64,000 nt of DNA from Mesorhizobium sp. 131-2-1 (GCF_016756535.1 NZ_AP023247.1:6634501-6698500), one strand, 5' to 3'; shown: positions 1 to 7,862, numbered from the stretch's first letter. Program-made: numbers and translations. The notes: generated by a model from the sequence alone, not told the origin.

Positions 1-1
1 C

Positions 2-205
2 CTCGACCTGCGCACCGGTTCCGCCGGCTATCTCGCCGAGATTGGTCCGAAACTGCGCGCGTTCTTCCTCGAGCGCGGCCTGCTTGTTCGTCCGCTCGGC
101 AATGTCCTCTATCTTCTCCCGCCCTATTGCATCACCGGCGGCGAGTTGGACGCACTCTACGACGCGATCGAGGAGGCCGCCGAACGCTTCGGGTCTAGGC
201 CATGA
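2..205 (+). CDS. bioA: BioA C-terminal part (adenosylmethionine-8-amino-7-oxononanoate aminotransferase), cut by window edge
   Basis: Only the last 67 codons are inside the window. The reading frame carries the BioA tail motif [16 protein letters not shown], which closes the PLP-dependent aminotransferase that makes 7,8-diaminopelargonate from SAM and KAPA in biotin synthesis. The stop overlaps the start of the next gene in an ATGA arrangement, so the two are translationally coupled in a bio operon whose upstream genes lie outside the window. Identity rests on this motif plus the bioZ neighbour. Confidence 0.85.
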   Translation, partial: LDLRTGSAGYLAEIGPKLRAFFLERGLLVRPLGNVLYLLPPYCITGGELDALYDAIEEAAERFGSRP

Positions 206-1185
206 GCAAGTCGTCGCGCATTCTCGGGTTCGGTCATCATACGCCTGGGCGCAAGGTGGCGAATGCCGAGATCGAGAACAATCTCGGCCTCGAGCCGGGC
301 TGGATCGAAAGGCGTACCGGAATCCGTTCGCGCTTCTGGGCAACGGACGGAGACACGCTGTCTGGTCTTGCCGCGCAAGCCGGCGACATGGCGCTGGCGA
401 ACGCCGGTATTGACCGCAGCGACATCGGGCTGCTGTTGCTTGCCACCTCGACACCCGACCACCTTCTGCCGCCCAGTGCACCCTTGGTCGCGCACAAGCT
501 CGGCCTTGGCCGCGCAGGCGCGGTCGATCTGACCGGCGCCTGCGCCGGCTTCGTCTATGCGCTGATGTTCGCGGACGGGTTCACCCGCCTGCACGGCAAA
601 CCAGCGCTGGTCATCGCCGCCAACATCCTCAGCCGCCGCATCAATCCAGCCGAGCGCGCGAGCTCAGTCCTTTTCGCCGATGCCGCCGGCGCCCTGGTGA
701 TCGGTCCTTGCGAGGATCCCTATCAGGGTATTCTCGGCGCTTCGGTGGATTCCGACGGCTCGCGCTACGGGCTGATCCAGATCCCGGCAGGCGGAAGCAA
801 CACCCCGTTCCATGGCGAGCTCGATCTCGAGCAGACCCGCATGACGATCACCGACGGCCGCGAAGTGTTCGCCAAGGCGGTTGAGATGATGACTGCCTGC
901 TCGCAGGACGCACTCGCGGCGGCCCGGATGCGGCCGCAGGACATCGATCGGTTCGTACCGCACCAGGCCAATGCCCGCATTTTCGATGCGGTCGGGCGAA
1001 ACCTCGGCATCGCCGATGAAGCGATCGTCAAGACGATCGCCGAGTATGGCAACTCTTCCGCCGCGACGATCCCGCTCTCGCTGTCGCTCGCCCATCGGGC
1101 GGCGCCGTTCCGGCCGGGGGAGAAGGTTCTTCTGGCGGCCGCGGGTGCGGGTCTTAGCGGCGGTGCGCTCGTCGTTGGAATTTAG
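202..1185 (+). CDS. bioZ: BioZ, KAS III-like synthase for pimeloyl precursor of biotin
   Basis: A 327-residue beta-ketoacyl-ACP synthase III-fold protein. The catalytic triad is visible: Cys114 in DLTGACAGF, His254 in VPHQANARI and Asn284 in [11 protein letters not shown]. In rhizobia and agrobacteria BioZ belongs to the bio operon and supplies the pimeloyl moiety by condensing a glutaryl thioester with malonyl-ACP (family knowledge). Its ATGA overlap with bioA and the panD gene just downstream support BioZ rather than housekeeping FabH. M. loti symbiosis islands are known to carry such a bio operon. Confidence 0.88.
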   Translation: MSKSSRILGFGHHTPGRKVANAEIENNLGLEPGWIERRTGIRSRFWATDGDTLSGLAAQAGDMALANAGIDRSDIGLLLLATSTPDHLLPPSAPLVAHKLGLGRAGAVDLTGACAGFVYALMFADGFTRLHGKPALVIAANILSRRINPAERASSVLFADAAGALVIGPCEDPYQGILGASVDSDGSRYGLIQIPAGGSNTPFHGELDLEQTRMTITDGREVFAKAVEMMTACSQDALAAARMRPQDIDRFVPHQANARIFDAVGRNLGIADEAIVKTIAEYGNSSAATIPLSLSLAHRAAPFRPGEKVLLAAAGAGLSGGALVVGI

Positions 1186-1243
1186 CCGCGCGAACCGAAC
1201 TGCCAAGACTGACCTTGAACGATGAATACAGGGACAACGACCA

Positions 1244-1696
1244 ATGCGAAAACTAGTCGCCGGCAAGCTGCACGGCATCCACGTCACAGAAGCGAACCTC
1301 AACTACCATGGTTCGATAACGCTCGACCCCGACCACTGCGAGGCAGCCGGGATCCTGCCGATGGAATTCGTGGAGATATGGAACAAGAATTCCGGTGCGC
1401 GGATTTCGACCTATGTCATCCTCGGCGAGCGCGGCTCACGGTGCTGCATCCTCAACGGAGCGGCGGCTCGCACCTGTCAGCCCGACGACCCGATTATCGT
1501 CTGCAACTCCATCTACCTGGACGAAGCGCATATCACTTCGCTGAAGCCGCGCATCGTCACGTTCGACCAGGATAACCACATACTCGACCGCCTGAGCTAC
1601 TCCGTCGATATTGACACAGACGGCCGTTACAGTTTCGCCATTCTTGACGAGGCGGATGAGCCTTTGGTCATTCCTGCCCTGGTCTCCGGGGCGTGA
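1244..1696 (+). CDS. panD: Aspartate 1-decarboxylase (pantothenate pathway)
   Basis: 150 residues, slightly longer than the usual 115-140. PanD makes beta-alanine from aspartate and self-cleaves to form a pyruvoyl cofactor. The Gly23-Ser24 cleavage pair in LNYHGSITLD, the substrate-binding arginine in ARISTYVI and the ERGSR...NGAAA core are all present. It lies 58 bp after bioZ in the same orientation, so it is probably the last gene of the bio operon, pairing biotin and pantothenate supply. The C-terminal 25 residues (after RLSYSVDID) extend beyond typical PanD. Confidence 0.85.
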   Translation: MRKLVAGKLHGIHVTEANLNYHGSITLDPDHCEAAGILPMEFVEIWNKNSGARISTYVILGERGSRCCILNGAAARTCQPDDPIIVCNSIYLDEAHITSLKPRIVTFDQDNHILDRLSYSVDIDTDGRYSFAILDEADEPLVIPALVSGA

Positions 1697-1885
1697 GCCG
1701 CGCTCCACAGATGTGCGAGCCTCGGCACTGAAGAGCGTCTGGTCTAAGACTCGACGAAGTTGCTGATGCTCAGCTTCGAAAGGCTGATGCCCACCACGCC
1801 TTGGGCACCGTGGGCCTTCGTGGGATGGCGCAATGTCTCGCAGCTGCTGATCCGCGAACAGCGGTTTGCATGTCTGACCCTTGTC

Positions 1886-2014
1886 TCAGGTTACTTGCGG
1901 TGGCGGCTTGCAAATTCTTGCTGCTTTCTCAAGCGCCGCGGCCGGGTCCTTGACGACCTGGCTTTTCATGATCTTTGCCGCCGTGTCGATCAAGCAGGCT
2001 ACCGTCTTCCGCAT
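1886..2014 (-). CDS. Possible 42-residue protein, unrecognised
   Basis: An ATG-initiated frame encodes a basic, Ala/Lys-rich peptide (MRKTVACLIDTAAKIMKS at its start, ending KPPPQVT). The amino-acid sequence looks protein-like and a stop lies six codons upstream, but I see no strong ribosome-binding site and no family. It could be the 3' remnant of a larger gene. The rest of 1697-2141 shows nothing recognisable. Confidence 0.25.
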   Translation of the reverse strand: MRKTVACLIDTAAKIMKSQVVKDPAAALEKAARICKPPPQVT

Positions 2015-2141
2015 CGGCAGCGGTGCCAACCATCATCGCGAATATGGCTAGCCGAACGGCCGCAAGCAGCATTGAGGTGGGCCTTCGGCAAGTGTTTCCC
2101 GCCGGCGCCAAGGCTCACCAGCCATCCGACGCCTGATCCGG

Positions 2142-2333
2142 TTACATATCAGGTTCGTCGATCGGTGGCTTGGCAGCAAGACCGAGCCTGGCTCGTTGGC
2201 CATCGGCGTAATTTTCCGCGGGAAACTGTGTCTTGAACCGAAGAACTGTCAGTTTGCCGTCCTCGACAATATGAACAACCCATCCCCCACCACAACGCTT
2301 GACGCGCACGTCATTAGGTTCGCCAGCCACCAT
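2142..2333 (-). CDS. Small hypothetical protein, 63 residues
   Basis: The ATG is preceded by GAGGGG at normal spacing, which fixes the start. The product contains a beta-rich stretch (GGGWVVHIVEDGKL) followed by a FPAENYADGQRARLGL helix, a pattern I associate with short rhizobial proteins of unknown function in which a trailing YA-GQR-RLGL segment is conserved. No catalytic motif is visible. It stands alone on the minus strand between the bio operon and the nod remnants. 2334-2625 holds nothing I recognise. Confidence 0.5.
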   Translation of the reverse strand: MVAGEPNDVRVKRCGGGWVVHIVEDGKLTVLRFKTQFPAENYADGQRARLGLAAKPPIDEPDM

Positions 2334-2625
2334 TGCTGCCCCTCATTTTCGTCGCGCTTGGGCTGAGACTGGAAGTCGTTTCCGCACATCGGAAAACATA
2401 GGACCTTACGTAACGTCAAGCCCCGATTTTGGGATAGCCGATGCCTTGTCGATTTCAGGGTGACGGCGATTCTGGTCCGCAACGTCCGTGAGCGCTCAAA
2501 TCGATTTAGATGCGCAGATTTTGCATGTTAATTCAGCCTTGTTATCCACAGCTAACGTGAATGGGAACGCGTATTCAGTCCGAGTACCTCTGCAAAAAAT
2601 CTGCCGCTCTGGTGCCTCAGCGCGA

Positions 2626-2812
2626 TCACCCGGCAATCGCCGGAAACAGTCTTGTCCGCCCGCCAAGCTCGGCAGCCAACATCTCGAGCTTTTCGACACG
2701 CGTGCCGTGCAGGCCGACGGTTGCGCCCTGCGCGTGCAGCGTCCGCGCCACGGCCTCGCCGATTCCACCACTTGCTCCGGTGACGAGCGCGTTGCGGCCG
2801 GTCTTCCACGGA
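2626..2812 (-). pseudogene. nodG: nodG/fabG-type reductase, N-terminal fragment
   Basis: The frame reads [20 protein letters not shown] and continues through [20 protein letters not shown] to RLFPA. That is the Rossmann NAD(P)-binding start of the NodG/FabG 3-oxoacyl-ACP reductase, including TGxxxGIG. It then hits a stop (TGA at 2628-2626), so about three quarters of the protein, including the YxxxK active site, is missing. The normal MFELTG start is also not in frame. It lies just downstream of nodE on the same strand, matching the nodF-nodE-nodG order of other rhizobia. Confidence 0.75.
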
Positions 2813-3094
2813 AGCGGTCACTGGCGGCCATGCGCCTTTCAGATATTATCGGATACAGCTTTGGACAGGCCATCGAGCCGAACTCGAAGGGCTCGCTTAA
2901 CCTTCCGGGTAGCGGTACGTCGACGTCGCTTCAACAGTTGAGAATTTTGCAAAAGATGGGGCCCCGGCTTGTCCAGCTTCCGCTGCCACTTGGCGCATTC
3001 ACCGAGGCGGTCCAAGGGCACGTCCTTCACAATCGTGATCCGGCAAGCATTTGGAAACGAGAGATAGAGTTACTGGAGGCATCTCGCATGCCTT

Positions 3095-4298
3095 CTACAC
3101 TTGCTTGAACGCCAGAACTGCGTTCATGCCGCCCATGGCGAAAGCGTTGCTCAGTGCCACGCGCACCTTGCGCTCGCGCGCCACATTGGGCGTGACGTCG
3201 AGATCGCAATCGGGGTCTGGCTCGCGATAGTTCGCGGTCGGCGGCACAATGCCCTCCTGGATCGCCATCACGGAGGCGATCATTTCAAGTGCGCTCGCTG
3301 CGCCCAGGCAATGCGCGTACATGGACTTGGTGGACGAGACAGACATCGAATAGGCATAGTCTCCGAAGACGCGCTTGATCGCCGCCGTCTCAGTCTGATC
3401 GTTGGCCTTGGTGCCGGTGCCGTGGGCGTTTAGGTAGTCCACGTCCTCCGCATTCAGCCCGGCGTCGGCAAGGCAAGCGCGGATCGCGGCCTCCGGCCCC
3501 TCGACAGACGGCGCGACGATGTGGAAGGCGTCGCCGGAAAGGCCGATGCCTGCGATCTCGGCAAGGATTGTGGCACCGCGCACGGCGGCATGCTCATAGC
3601 TTTCCAGCAGGCCATGCCCGCACCCTCGCCTATCACCACTCCCTTCCTGTCGGAGAAGGGCCGGCACGTATCTGGAGCGAGCGCGCGCATTGCTTCCCAT
3701 GCCTTCATCTGAAGGCATACGAGCGGCGCTTCGGCGCCTCCGGCAAGCATCACGTCGGCCCGGCCGAGCTTGATCTGATCCGCGGCCGAAGCGATCGCAT
3801 GGTTGGCTGATGCGCATGCGGAGGCGATGGCAAAGACCGGGCCGCGCAGGCCGAGACTCACGCTGACCTGGCTGGCAGCGGCGCTCGGCAACCCCCTTGG
3901 TGCAGTGTAAATGCCAGCACGCTTCGCGCCGCCCAAAAGGAGGTCACGGTAGGTTTCTTCGACCGTTCCCCAGCCCCAGCCGCAGACGCCCACTGTCGCG
4001 CCGAAGCGATACGGATTTCCCTTATCGCAGGAAAGTCCGGCGTGCTGCATGGCTTCACGCGCTGCAAGCACAGCGAGCAAGCTGTGGCGGTCCATGGAGA
4101 CGAGCTGGTTGCGGCCGATGTCGTGCTCGGGCAGCTCCTTGATCTCGGTACCGACAGTCCCCTTCATCTCATGAAGCGCGGAAGTGACCATCGGGCGGAT
4201 GGCGGAGCGACCTTCGCGCATCTCTTTCCAGATAGAGGCGGCGTTGTTGCCTAGCCGCAAAGCCCCCCTATCCCAGTAATGACGACTCGCCTGTCCAA
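3095..4298 (-). pseudogene. nodE: nodE, beta-ketoacyl synthase for Nod-factor acyl chain, two frameshifts
   Basis: NodE condenses the unsaturated acyl chain of host-specific Nod factors on the NodF carrier. The whole length is recognisable: a TTG start after AAGGAGG giving (M)[14 protein letters not shown], the active-site region [10 protein letters not shown], then [12 protein letters not shown] and a [12 protein letters not shown] segment. Two single-base losses break it. One lies near 4250, where GGCTAGGC puts a stop right after the N-terminal motif. The other lies near 3610, in [16 protein letters not shown]. No intact NodE can be made unless the bases are sequencing errors. The start follows the nodF stop directly. 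Confidence 0.88.
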
Positions 4299-4515
4299 TC
4301 AGACCTCCTTCGCGAGCAAACCGCGGACGGCTTCCACCATGTCGCCGACATTCTTGAGATTCGACCAGGCGTCAGCCGCGTCATGTCGATCTTGATGTCG
4401 TAGGCCTGCTCCACATCCCAGAGGAGATCCGCCAGACCCAGCGAATCGACTCCGAGCGAGGTCAGTTCCGTGGCAGTCGTTATTTCGCCGATGGTGGAAA
4501 CACTCTCGCCGCTCT
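4299..4515 (-). pseudogene. nodF: nodF acyl carrier protein, truncated and frameshifted
   Basis: The carrier-protein core is clear: [20 protein letters not shown] has the DSL serine that takes phosphopantetheine, followed by [18 protein letters not shown] one-base deletion at about 4378-4383 moves the tail into another frame, where [20 protein letters not shown] and KEV precede a stop at 4301-4299. The normal first ~20 residues are absent and the frame runs upstream into IS110-like sequence. The gene is therefore broken at both ends, like its partner nodE. Confidence 0.83.
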
Positions 4516-4723
4516 CCGATTCGACGCGGTTCCCTGTTGCGCCGCTTTCGGTCGCGTGGCTCAGGGGCTTCGCAGCCCCGCCGGGAATGGTCATCAGCCG
4601 CTTCACGCCTTCATCCGCGAGAGCCGAGCGGGCAACATCGCGTTCGATGACCTGGAGGTGGGACCAGATGATCCGTGAGGGGAACGCCACGCCGGCCTGG
4701 CTCGCCAATGACTTCAATGCCAA
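4516..4723 (-). pseudogene. IS110-like transposase scrap fused to nodF
   Basis: Upstream of the nodF core the same open frame reads [20 protein letters not shown] followed by MTIPGG. This matches the ERDxA...VxRLMTIPG stretch that precedes the helix-hairpin-helix region of IS110-family transposases (compare TARRLMTIPGIGP in the copy at 46.4 kb). It stops matching after MTIPG. An IS110 relic therefore probably replaced the nodF 5' end and promoter. The assignment rests on one short motif. Confidence 0.4.
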
Positions 4724-4884
4724 CCGTCGGCATAGAGCGGTCCGGTAAGCTTGGCGCCATTGTCATTGGCGAAGCCTTCGGCGAGCACCTCGATTTCGTC
4801 GAGGCCGGCCGCGATAGCCCGCTTCACCCGAGCGGGACGCAGGGCAGTGGCGTTGCGGACAAAAAAGCCCGCGGCCCGCGCCCG
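4714..4884 (-). other. Open stretch in frame after the epimerase stop codon
   Basis: Directly after the epimerase TGA the same frame stays open for 56 codons, with strong third-position GC and a protein-like composition ([20 protein letters not shown], ending GPLYADGWH). The only usable start inside it is a GTG giving 37 residues, without a ribosome site. It could be a second small peptide, a former C-terminal extension cut off by a nonsense change, or debris. I do not recognise a family. Confidence 0.3.
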
Positions 4885-6270
4885 TCATCCCGTTTTGCCA
4901 AGCGAAATGTCGTCGAGGTCCTCTTCGATCACCCCAGCCGCGTATAGCTGATCGAGCAAGTCGGCGACTGCAAGGACGCTCGCTCCGTCCATGGCCCGCA
5001 TAATCAGCTCCGAGGCTGTACAGTTCCCGCTCGCGATTAGATGGCCAATGGGAATCGGAACCACCCCGTCGAGCACTCGATGCTCACTGTTGCGTGAGCG
5101 GAGATGGAAGCAGTGGTCCCCTGCCTCGTATTGCAGGTCTCCGCGGAAGCGAATTGGCCGGTTGGGAGGGGGGCTTTCGAGCATATTCTCGTCGATGATG
5201 CTATCGAGACCTTCCCGGAACTCGTCGGGCGCGCTGAAGAAACGTTGAGCCACGATTCGGTACCCGAGAGGCCAGCGTTCGCTACCCGGTACCGGCGTCA
5301 CCAGTTGTAAACGTCCCTGCCGCATGTTCACGAGAAAGCCAGAAACACAGGCGATTGTCGTGGGACAGCCCTCCGGCACGGCGATTGCGGCGTCTTTGCC
5401 GGCTGCCCTGAGTTTCTCCTTCCGCGCTCGTGCGCGCCCGGTGAAAGCCTTTGCGGTCGGCCCGTCCTTGCCCTGCAGGATGAGTTCGACCCCCATCAGG
5501 TCCTCGGGCGAAAACGCCGCGTGTATCTGATTAAGATGGTCCGTGCTTAGCACTGAGAAACGATTGGTCACGCGACCGTAGCGTTCGAACAGTTCGAGCA
5601 CGCGGTTGGTGAGTGCCTGATCCTTGAGCGGGGCCGCCGTCGTCGTTTGTGGCAATTCGCCCGTGATCTGATGGTAGTCGAACAGAAAACGGTCGTACTC
5701 CGGGTTGTCGATCGGGTCTGTGGCCCAGTAACAGAAGCCAGTGCGGACTGCCGAACCAAACATTTCGCTCGCCGCACGGAGCACGCCGCGCCAAACCTCT
5801 GCATGCTCCTCAGTGTATTCATAGTAACCTTTGAAGGTACCCGCCGAGAGGCCACAGAACCAGCAACCGACGGTGCAGCCTTCGCTCAGCTCGAAAGCGA
5901 TGACAGAGTGCGCGATTGACGGCGCCAATTCGCCCATTTCGTCGTTACAGCGCCGGATTTGGCGCTCGCGCCAGGCATGAAAGCGAGGATTGATAGTCGA
6001 CATTTCGCCTTGGCCGCGCAGGAGGTCGCGATGGCGCAACATCTCCCGCGTATACTCATCCCACATCATAGCCAGCGGCCACGGGGCAGACTCCGGCTTG
6101 AAGCGATACTTCAGGTAGTCACCGCACCAGAGCGGCAGCATCTCCATTGGGTCAACTTCGATGCCGTATCGCGCGGTCACTATCCGAGGGTTGTCGAGGT
6201 TCTCGGAAAGCGCCGTACGGAATTTCCCATCACCGGCCAGCCGCTCCATGAAGCGCTTGATATGTGACAA
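4885..6270 (-). CDS. Radical SAM peptide epimerase (PoyD/OspD type) for RiPP maturation
   Basis: 461 residues. The cluster motif C132-TVG-C136-WF-C139 (CxxxCxxC) binds the SAM 4Fe-4S cluster. Around it lie segments typical of proteusin-type peptide epimerases that turn L into D residues: FCYWATDPIDNPEYDRF, GELPQTTTAAPLKD, RFSVLSTDHLNQIHAAF, ELILQ and RWPLGY. Cys387 (GDHCFH) or Cys302/308 could be the hydrogen-donor cysteine; this cannot be settled by eye. Residues 1-45 resemble a Nif11/NHLP leader domain (FMERLAGDGKFRTALSEN, then ARYGIEVDPMEMLPLW). The start is TTG with AAGGA ten bases upstream; an internal ATG is residue 8. It lies 174 bp after the precursor gene on the same strand. Confidence 0.85.
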   Translation of the reverse strand: MSHIKRFMERLAGDGKFRTALSENLDNPRIVTARYGIEVDPMEMLPLWCGDYLKYRFKPESAPWPLAMMWDEYTREMLRHRDLLRGQGEMSTINPRFHAWRERQIRRCNDEMGELAPSIAHSVIAFELSEGCTVGCWFCGLSAGTFKGYYEYTEEHAEVWRGVLRAASEMFGSAVRTGFCYWATDPIDNPEYDRFLFDYHQITGELPQTTTAAPLKDQALTNRVLELFERYGRVTNRFSVLSTDHLNQIHAAFSPEDLMGVELILQGKDGPTAKAFTGRARARKEKLRAAGKDAAIAVPEGCPTTIACVSGFLVNMRQGRLQLVTPVPGSERWPLGYRIVAQRFFSAPDEFREGLDSIIDENMLESPPPNRPIRFRGDLQYEAGDHCFHLRSRNSEHRVLDGVVPIPIGHLIASGNCTASELIMRAMDGASVLAVADLLDQLYAAGVIEEDLDDISLGKTG

Positions 6271-6417
6271 ACTGCGCCGTTCCTTAGGCGTGCGCCGATC
6301 AAAAAATCTGCCGCCAGCGTTCGCTCCGAGGGTAGAGATGAGCCCTTGCAGCGGTCCCTTGTCCGCCTGATGGCATTATCTCGTTGACAAGCTTTGCGAT
6401 CATGTTCTCTTCAGACC

Positions 6418-6431
6418 GGCTCCTTCGAGCC
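6418..6431 (-). promoter_or_regulatory. Hairpin between RiPP precursor and epimerase
   Basis: GGCTC-GAAG-GAGCC on the minus strand forms a five-base-pair stem with a tetraloop, 14 bp after the precursor stop. No T-run follows, so it is more likely an mRNA-stabilising or attenuating hairpin than a full terminator. RiPP operons often have one here, to keep precursor levels above enzyme levels. Confidence 0.4.
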
Positions 6432-6444
6432 AATGCGATCAGAG

Positions 6445-6828
6445 CTAGCTCGCGACAGCTACAACTATCACAACAACGACAACGACCGCGACCGCGACCG
6501 CTGCAGTTTTTCCATCGACTTTAACAGGGCTCATGGACGTACACGGAGCGCAATTAGCCAACGCATTGGTGTGTACAAGGCTGGTCAAGGTCGAAACACT
6601 CGAACCACCCTTGCGGCCCGCAGTCGCGCGAAGCTTCTTGCTATTTGGTTTTTCTCGGCTGTTCGATCGGATAAAACCTTTAACCTCGTCGAGTGTGATG
6701 TTGTAGTCGAGGTCCTTTGCAAATTCTACAATCGATGCAAGCCCTCCAGCACGCCGTTTGAGGTTTTCAAGCGGACTGCCTTTTTTTCCCAACTCGTTGA
6801 TGAATCGCTCTACGTCAGCTCGCGCCAT
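6445..6828 (-). CDS. Nif11-leader RiPP precursor with Val/Ala-rich core
   Basis: 127 residues from the ATG at 6828, which has AGAGG upstream; an ATG 18 codons earlier leaves almost no leader after the predicted promoter. Residues 1-54 match the Nif11-type leader pattern (ADVERFINELGKKGSPLENL, then EFAKDLDYNITLDEVKGFI). A possible double-Gly cleavage site lies at residues 74-75 (GRKGG/SS). The last 19 residues are AAVAVAVVVVVVIVVAVAS: 11 Val, 6 Ala, 1 Ile, 1 Ser. Two Cys (93, 96) precede the tail. Such alternating small and beta-branched residues are what PoyD-type epimerases act on in polytheonamide-like peptides. The epimerase gene follows, which supports the pairing. Not a known named family member. 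Confidence 0.8.
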   Translation of the reverse strand: MARADVERFINELGKKGSPLENLKRRAGGLASIVEFAKDLDYNITLDEVKGFIRSNSREKPNSKKLRATAGRKGGSSVSTLTSLVHTNALANCAPCTSMSPVKVDGKTAAVAVAVVVVVVIVVAVAS

Positions 6829-6903
6829 AGCTAATTCCCGCCTCTGCTCAGTGTCCGAGCTATCCAGCCATCTCGCTCTCACAAGCGATCGGCTGATGTA
6901 CCA

Positions 6904-6918
6904 GCAAGCTCCGTACCA
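6904..6918 (-). promoter_or_regulatory. Sigma-54 (-24/-12) promoter for RiPP precursor
   Basis: On the minus strand TGGTACGGAGCTTGC fits the RpoN consensus with the obligatory GG-N10-GC spacing. Transcription would start near 6892, leaving a leader of about 64 bases before the ATG at 6828. Confidence 0.7.
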
Positions 6919-7143
6919 ACCTCACATCTCTGATTTTCGGCTTGGCCAGCATTTCCATACTGGCGCTGCTCCCTCTCGTCGTCCGGAATCAATTGAAGAG
7001 CGGACGGATCGTCTACGGCATTTTATTGGCGGCTTCGGCACCGGTGCTTTCATCGCGGGCATGAGCAACGGCTACCTGAGGCGAATCACGTCTCAAAACA
7101 AGCTGGTGGCGTTCGCCTCTGTCGCTTGGGCAGCCTACAAGCG

Positions 7144-7159
7144 TGTCGCGCTTGCGACA
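7144..7159. promoter_or_regulatory. NifA upstream activator site TGT-N10-ACA
   Basis: TGT-CGCGCTTGCG-ACA is a perfect NifA-binding consensus with dyad symmetry. It lies about 75 bp upstream of the plus-strand sigma-54 promoter and about 225 bp from the minus-strand one, so it could serve both divergent promoters. A 16-bp motif with six fixed bases can occur by chance; the two flanking sigma-54 promoters make it more convincing. Confidence 0.6.
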
Positions 7160-7231
7160 ATTACGGTGCGACTTATCCTAGACGGCCGCCCACCGCCCCA
7201 GAATAATCCATTGAATTCAAGCGTGTCTTAC

Positions 7232-7246
7232 TGGCACAGCTCTTGC
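7232..7246 (+). promoter_or_regulatory. Sigma-54 (-24/-12) promoter for prolyl-oligopeptidase gene
   Basis: TGGCACAGCTCTTGC has the ideal -24 TGGCAC and -12 TTGC elements with GG-N10-GC spacing. The predicted start is near 7258, ahead of the peptidase gene. Confidence 0.75.
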
Positions 7247-7292
7247 CTAGAAGAGGCGAAGCGGTTCATTTCCATCGCTTCGGCTACGTTTT

Positions 7293-7862
7293 TTGAGGCT
7301 TTCGAAAGAGCTAACCATCAGCAGTACATCTATGAACAGCTTAATGACGGCGACGGCCTTAGCTACGGCGACCGCCATGACGGCTTCCGCCCAGCCCCAG
7401 ATGACCACCATCGCCAAGGCGATCGGTTCCAACCCCAACGAGGCTCCTAACGATGCCACCGACCCCCGCGCCTATCTGAACGAGGTCGACGACGTCGAGG
7501 CGATGCCCTGGGTCAGGGCGCATAACCTATCGACCGTCAATAAGCTGTCGAAAGATCCGCGCTACAGAGAATACCAAGCCGACATTCTGAAGATCCTACA
7601 GGCCACCGATCGTATTGCTTCGCCCGGCCTTGCGCAAGGCGACATGATCGACAACTCTGGCAGGACGGGACGCACGTGCAAGCCTTGTGGCGGCGTGCGA
7701 ACTGGGAATCCTACAGGTCAGGCAAGCCGCAATGGCGCACCATCCTCGATGTCGATGCACTGTCCAAGGCCGAGGGCAACCTGCAGGGATACGCCCGCCG
7801 TTACGCCCTCGAATACACCCACATGTCTCAAAAACTCATGGACAATAGTGCGCAAGCCTTAG
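7293..7862 (+). pseudogene. Prolyl oligopeptidase (S9A) N-terminal part, frameshifted and truncated
   Basis: The frame first gives a signal-peptide-like start (TTG at 7293 or ATG at 7332; hydrophobic Thr/Ala run ending ASA-QP). It then shows S9A family motifs DPRAYLNEVDDVEAMPWVRA and RYREYQADILKILQATDRI. After MIDN, at about 7650, the homologous frame changes: WRRANWESYRSGKPQWRTIL and DVDALSKAEG continue one frame over, then homology stops near 7780. The catalytic alpha/beta-hydrolase domain is gone. It diverges from the RiPP precursor and shares its NifA-type control region, so an intact version may have been the leader-removing or core-trimming protease. That role is inference. Confidence 0.7.

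Noticed and set aside
1760..2236. 158-codon plus-strand frame after panD
   Set aside because: No family features; a better small minus-strand gene overlaps its end.
6394..6834. 146-codon plus-strand frame over the RiPP precursor
   Set aside because: Asn/Asp/Arg repeats arise from the reverse complement of the Val/Ala codons; no family, while the minus strand gives a Nif11-type leader with promoter and ribosome site.
7247..7459. Minus-strand frame with an Ala/Val-rich run (AVMAVAVAKAVAVIKLF) resembling a second RiPP core
   Set aside because: It has no Nif11 leader and lies antisense to the signal peptide and S9A-homologous start of the peptidase gene, whose plus-strand reading is better supported.
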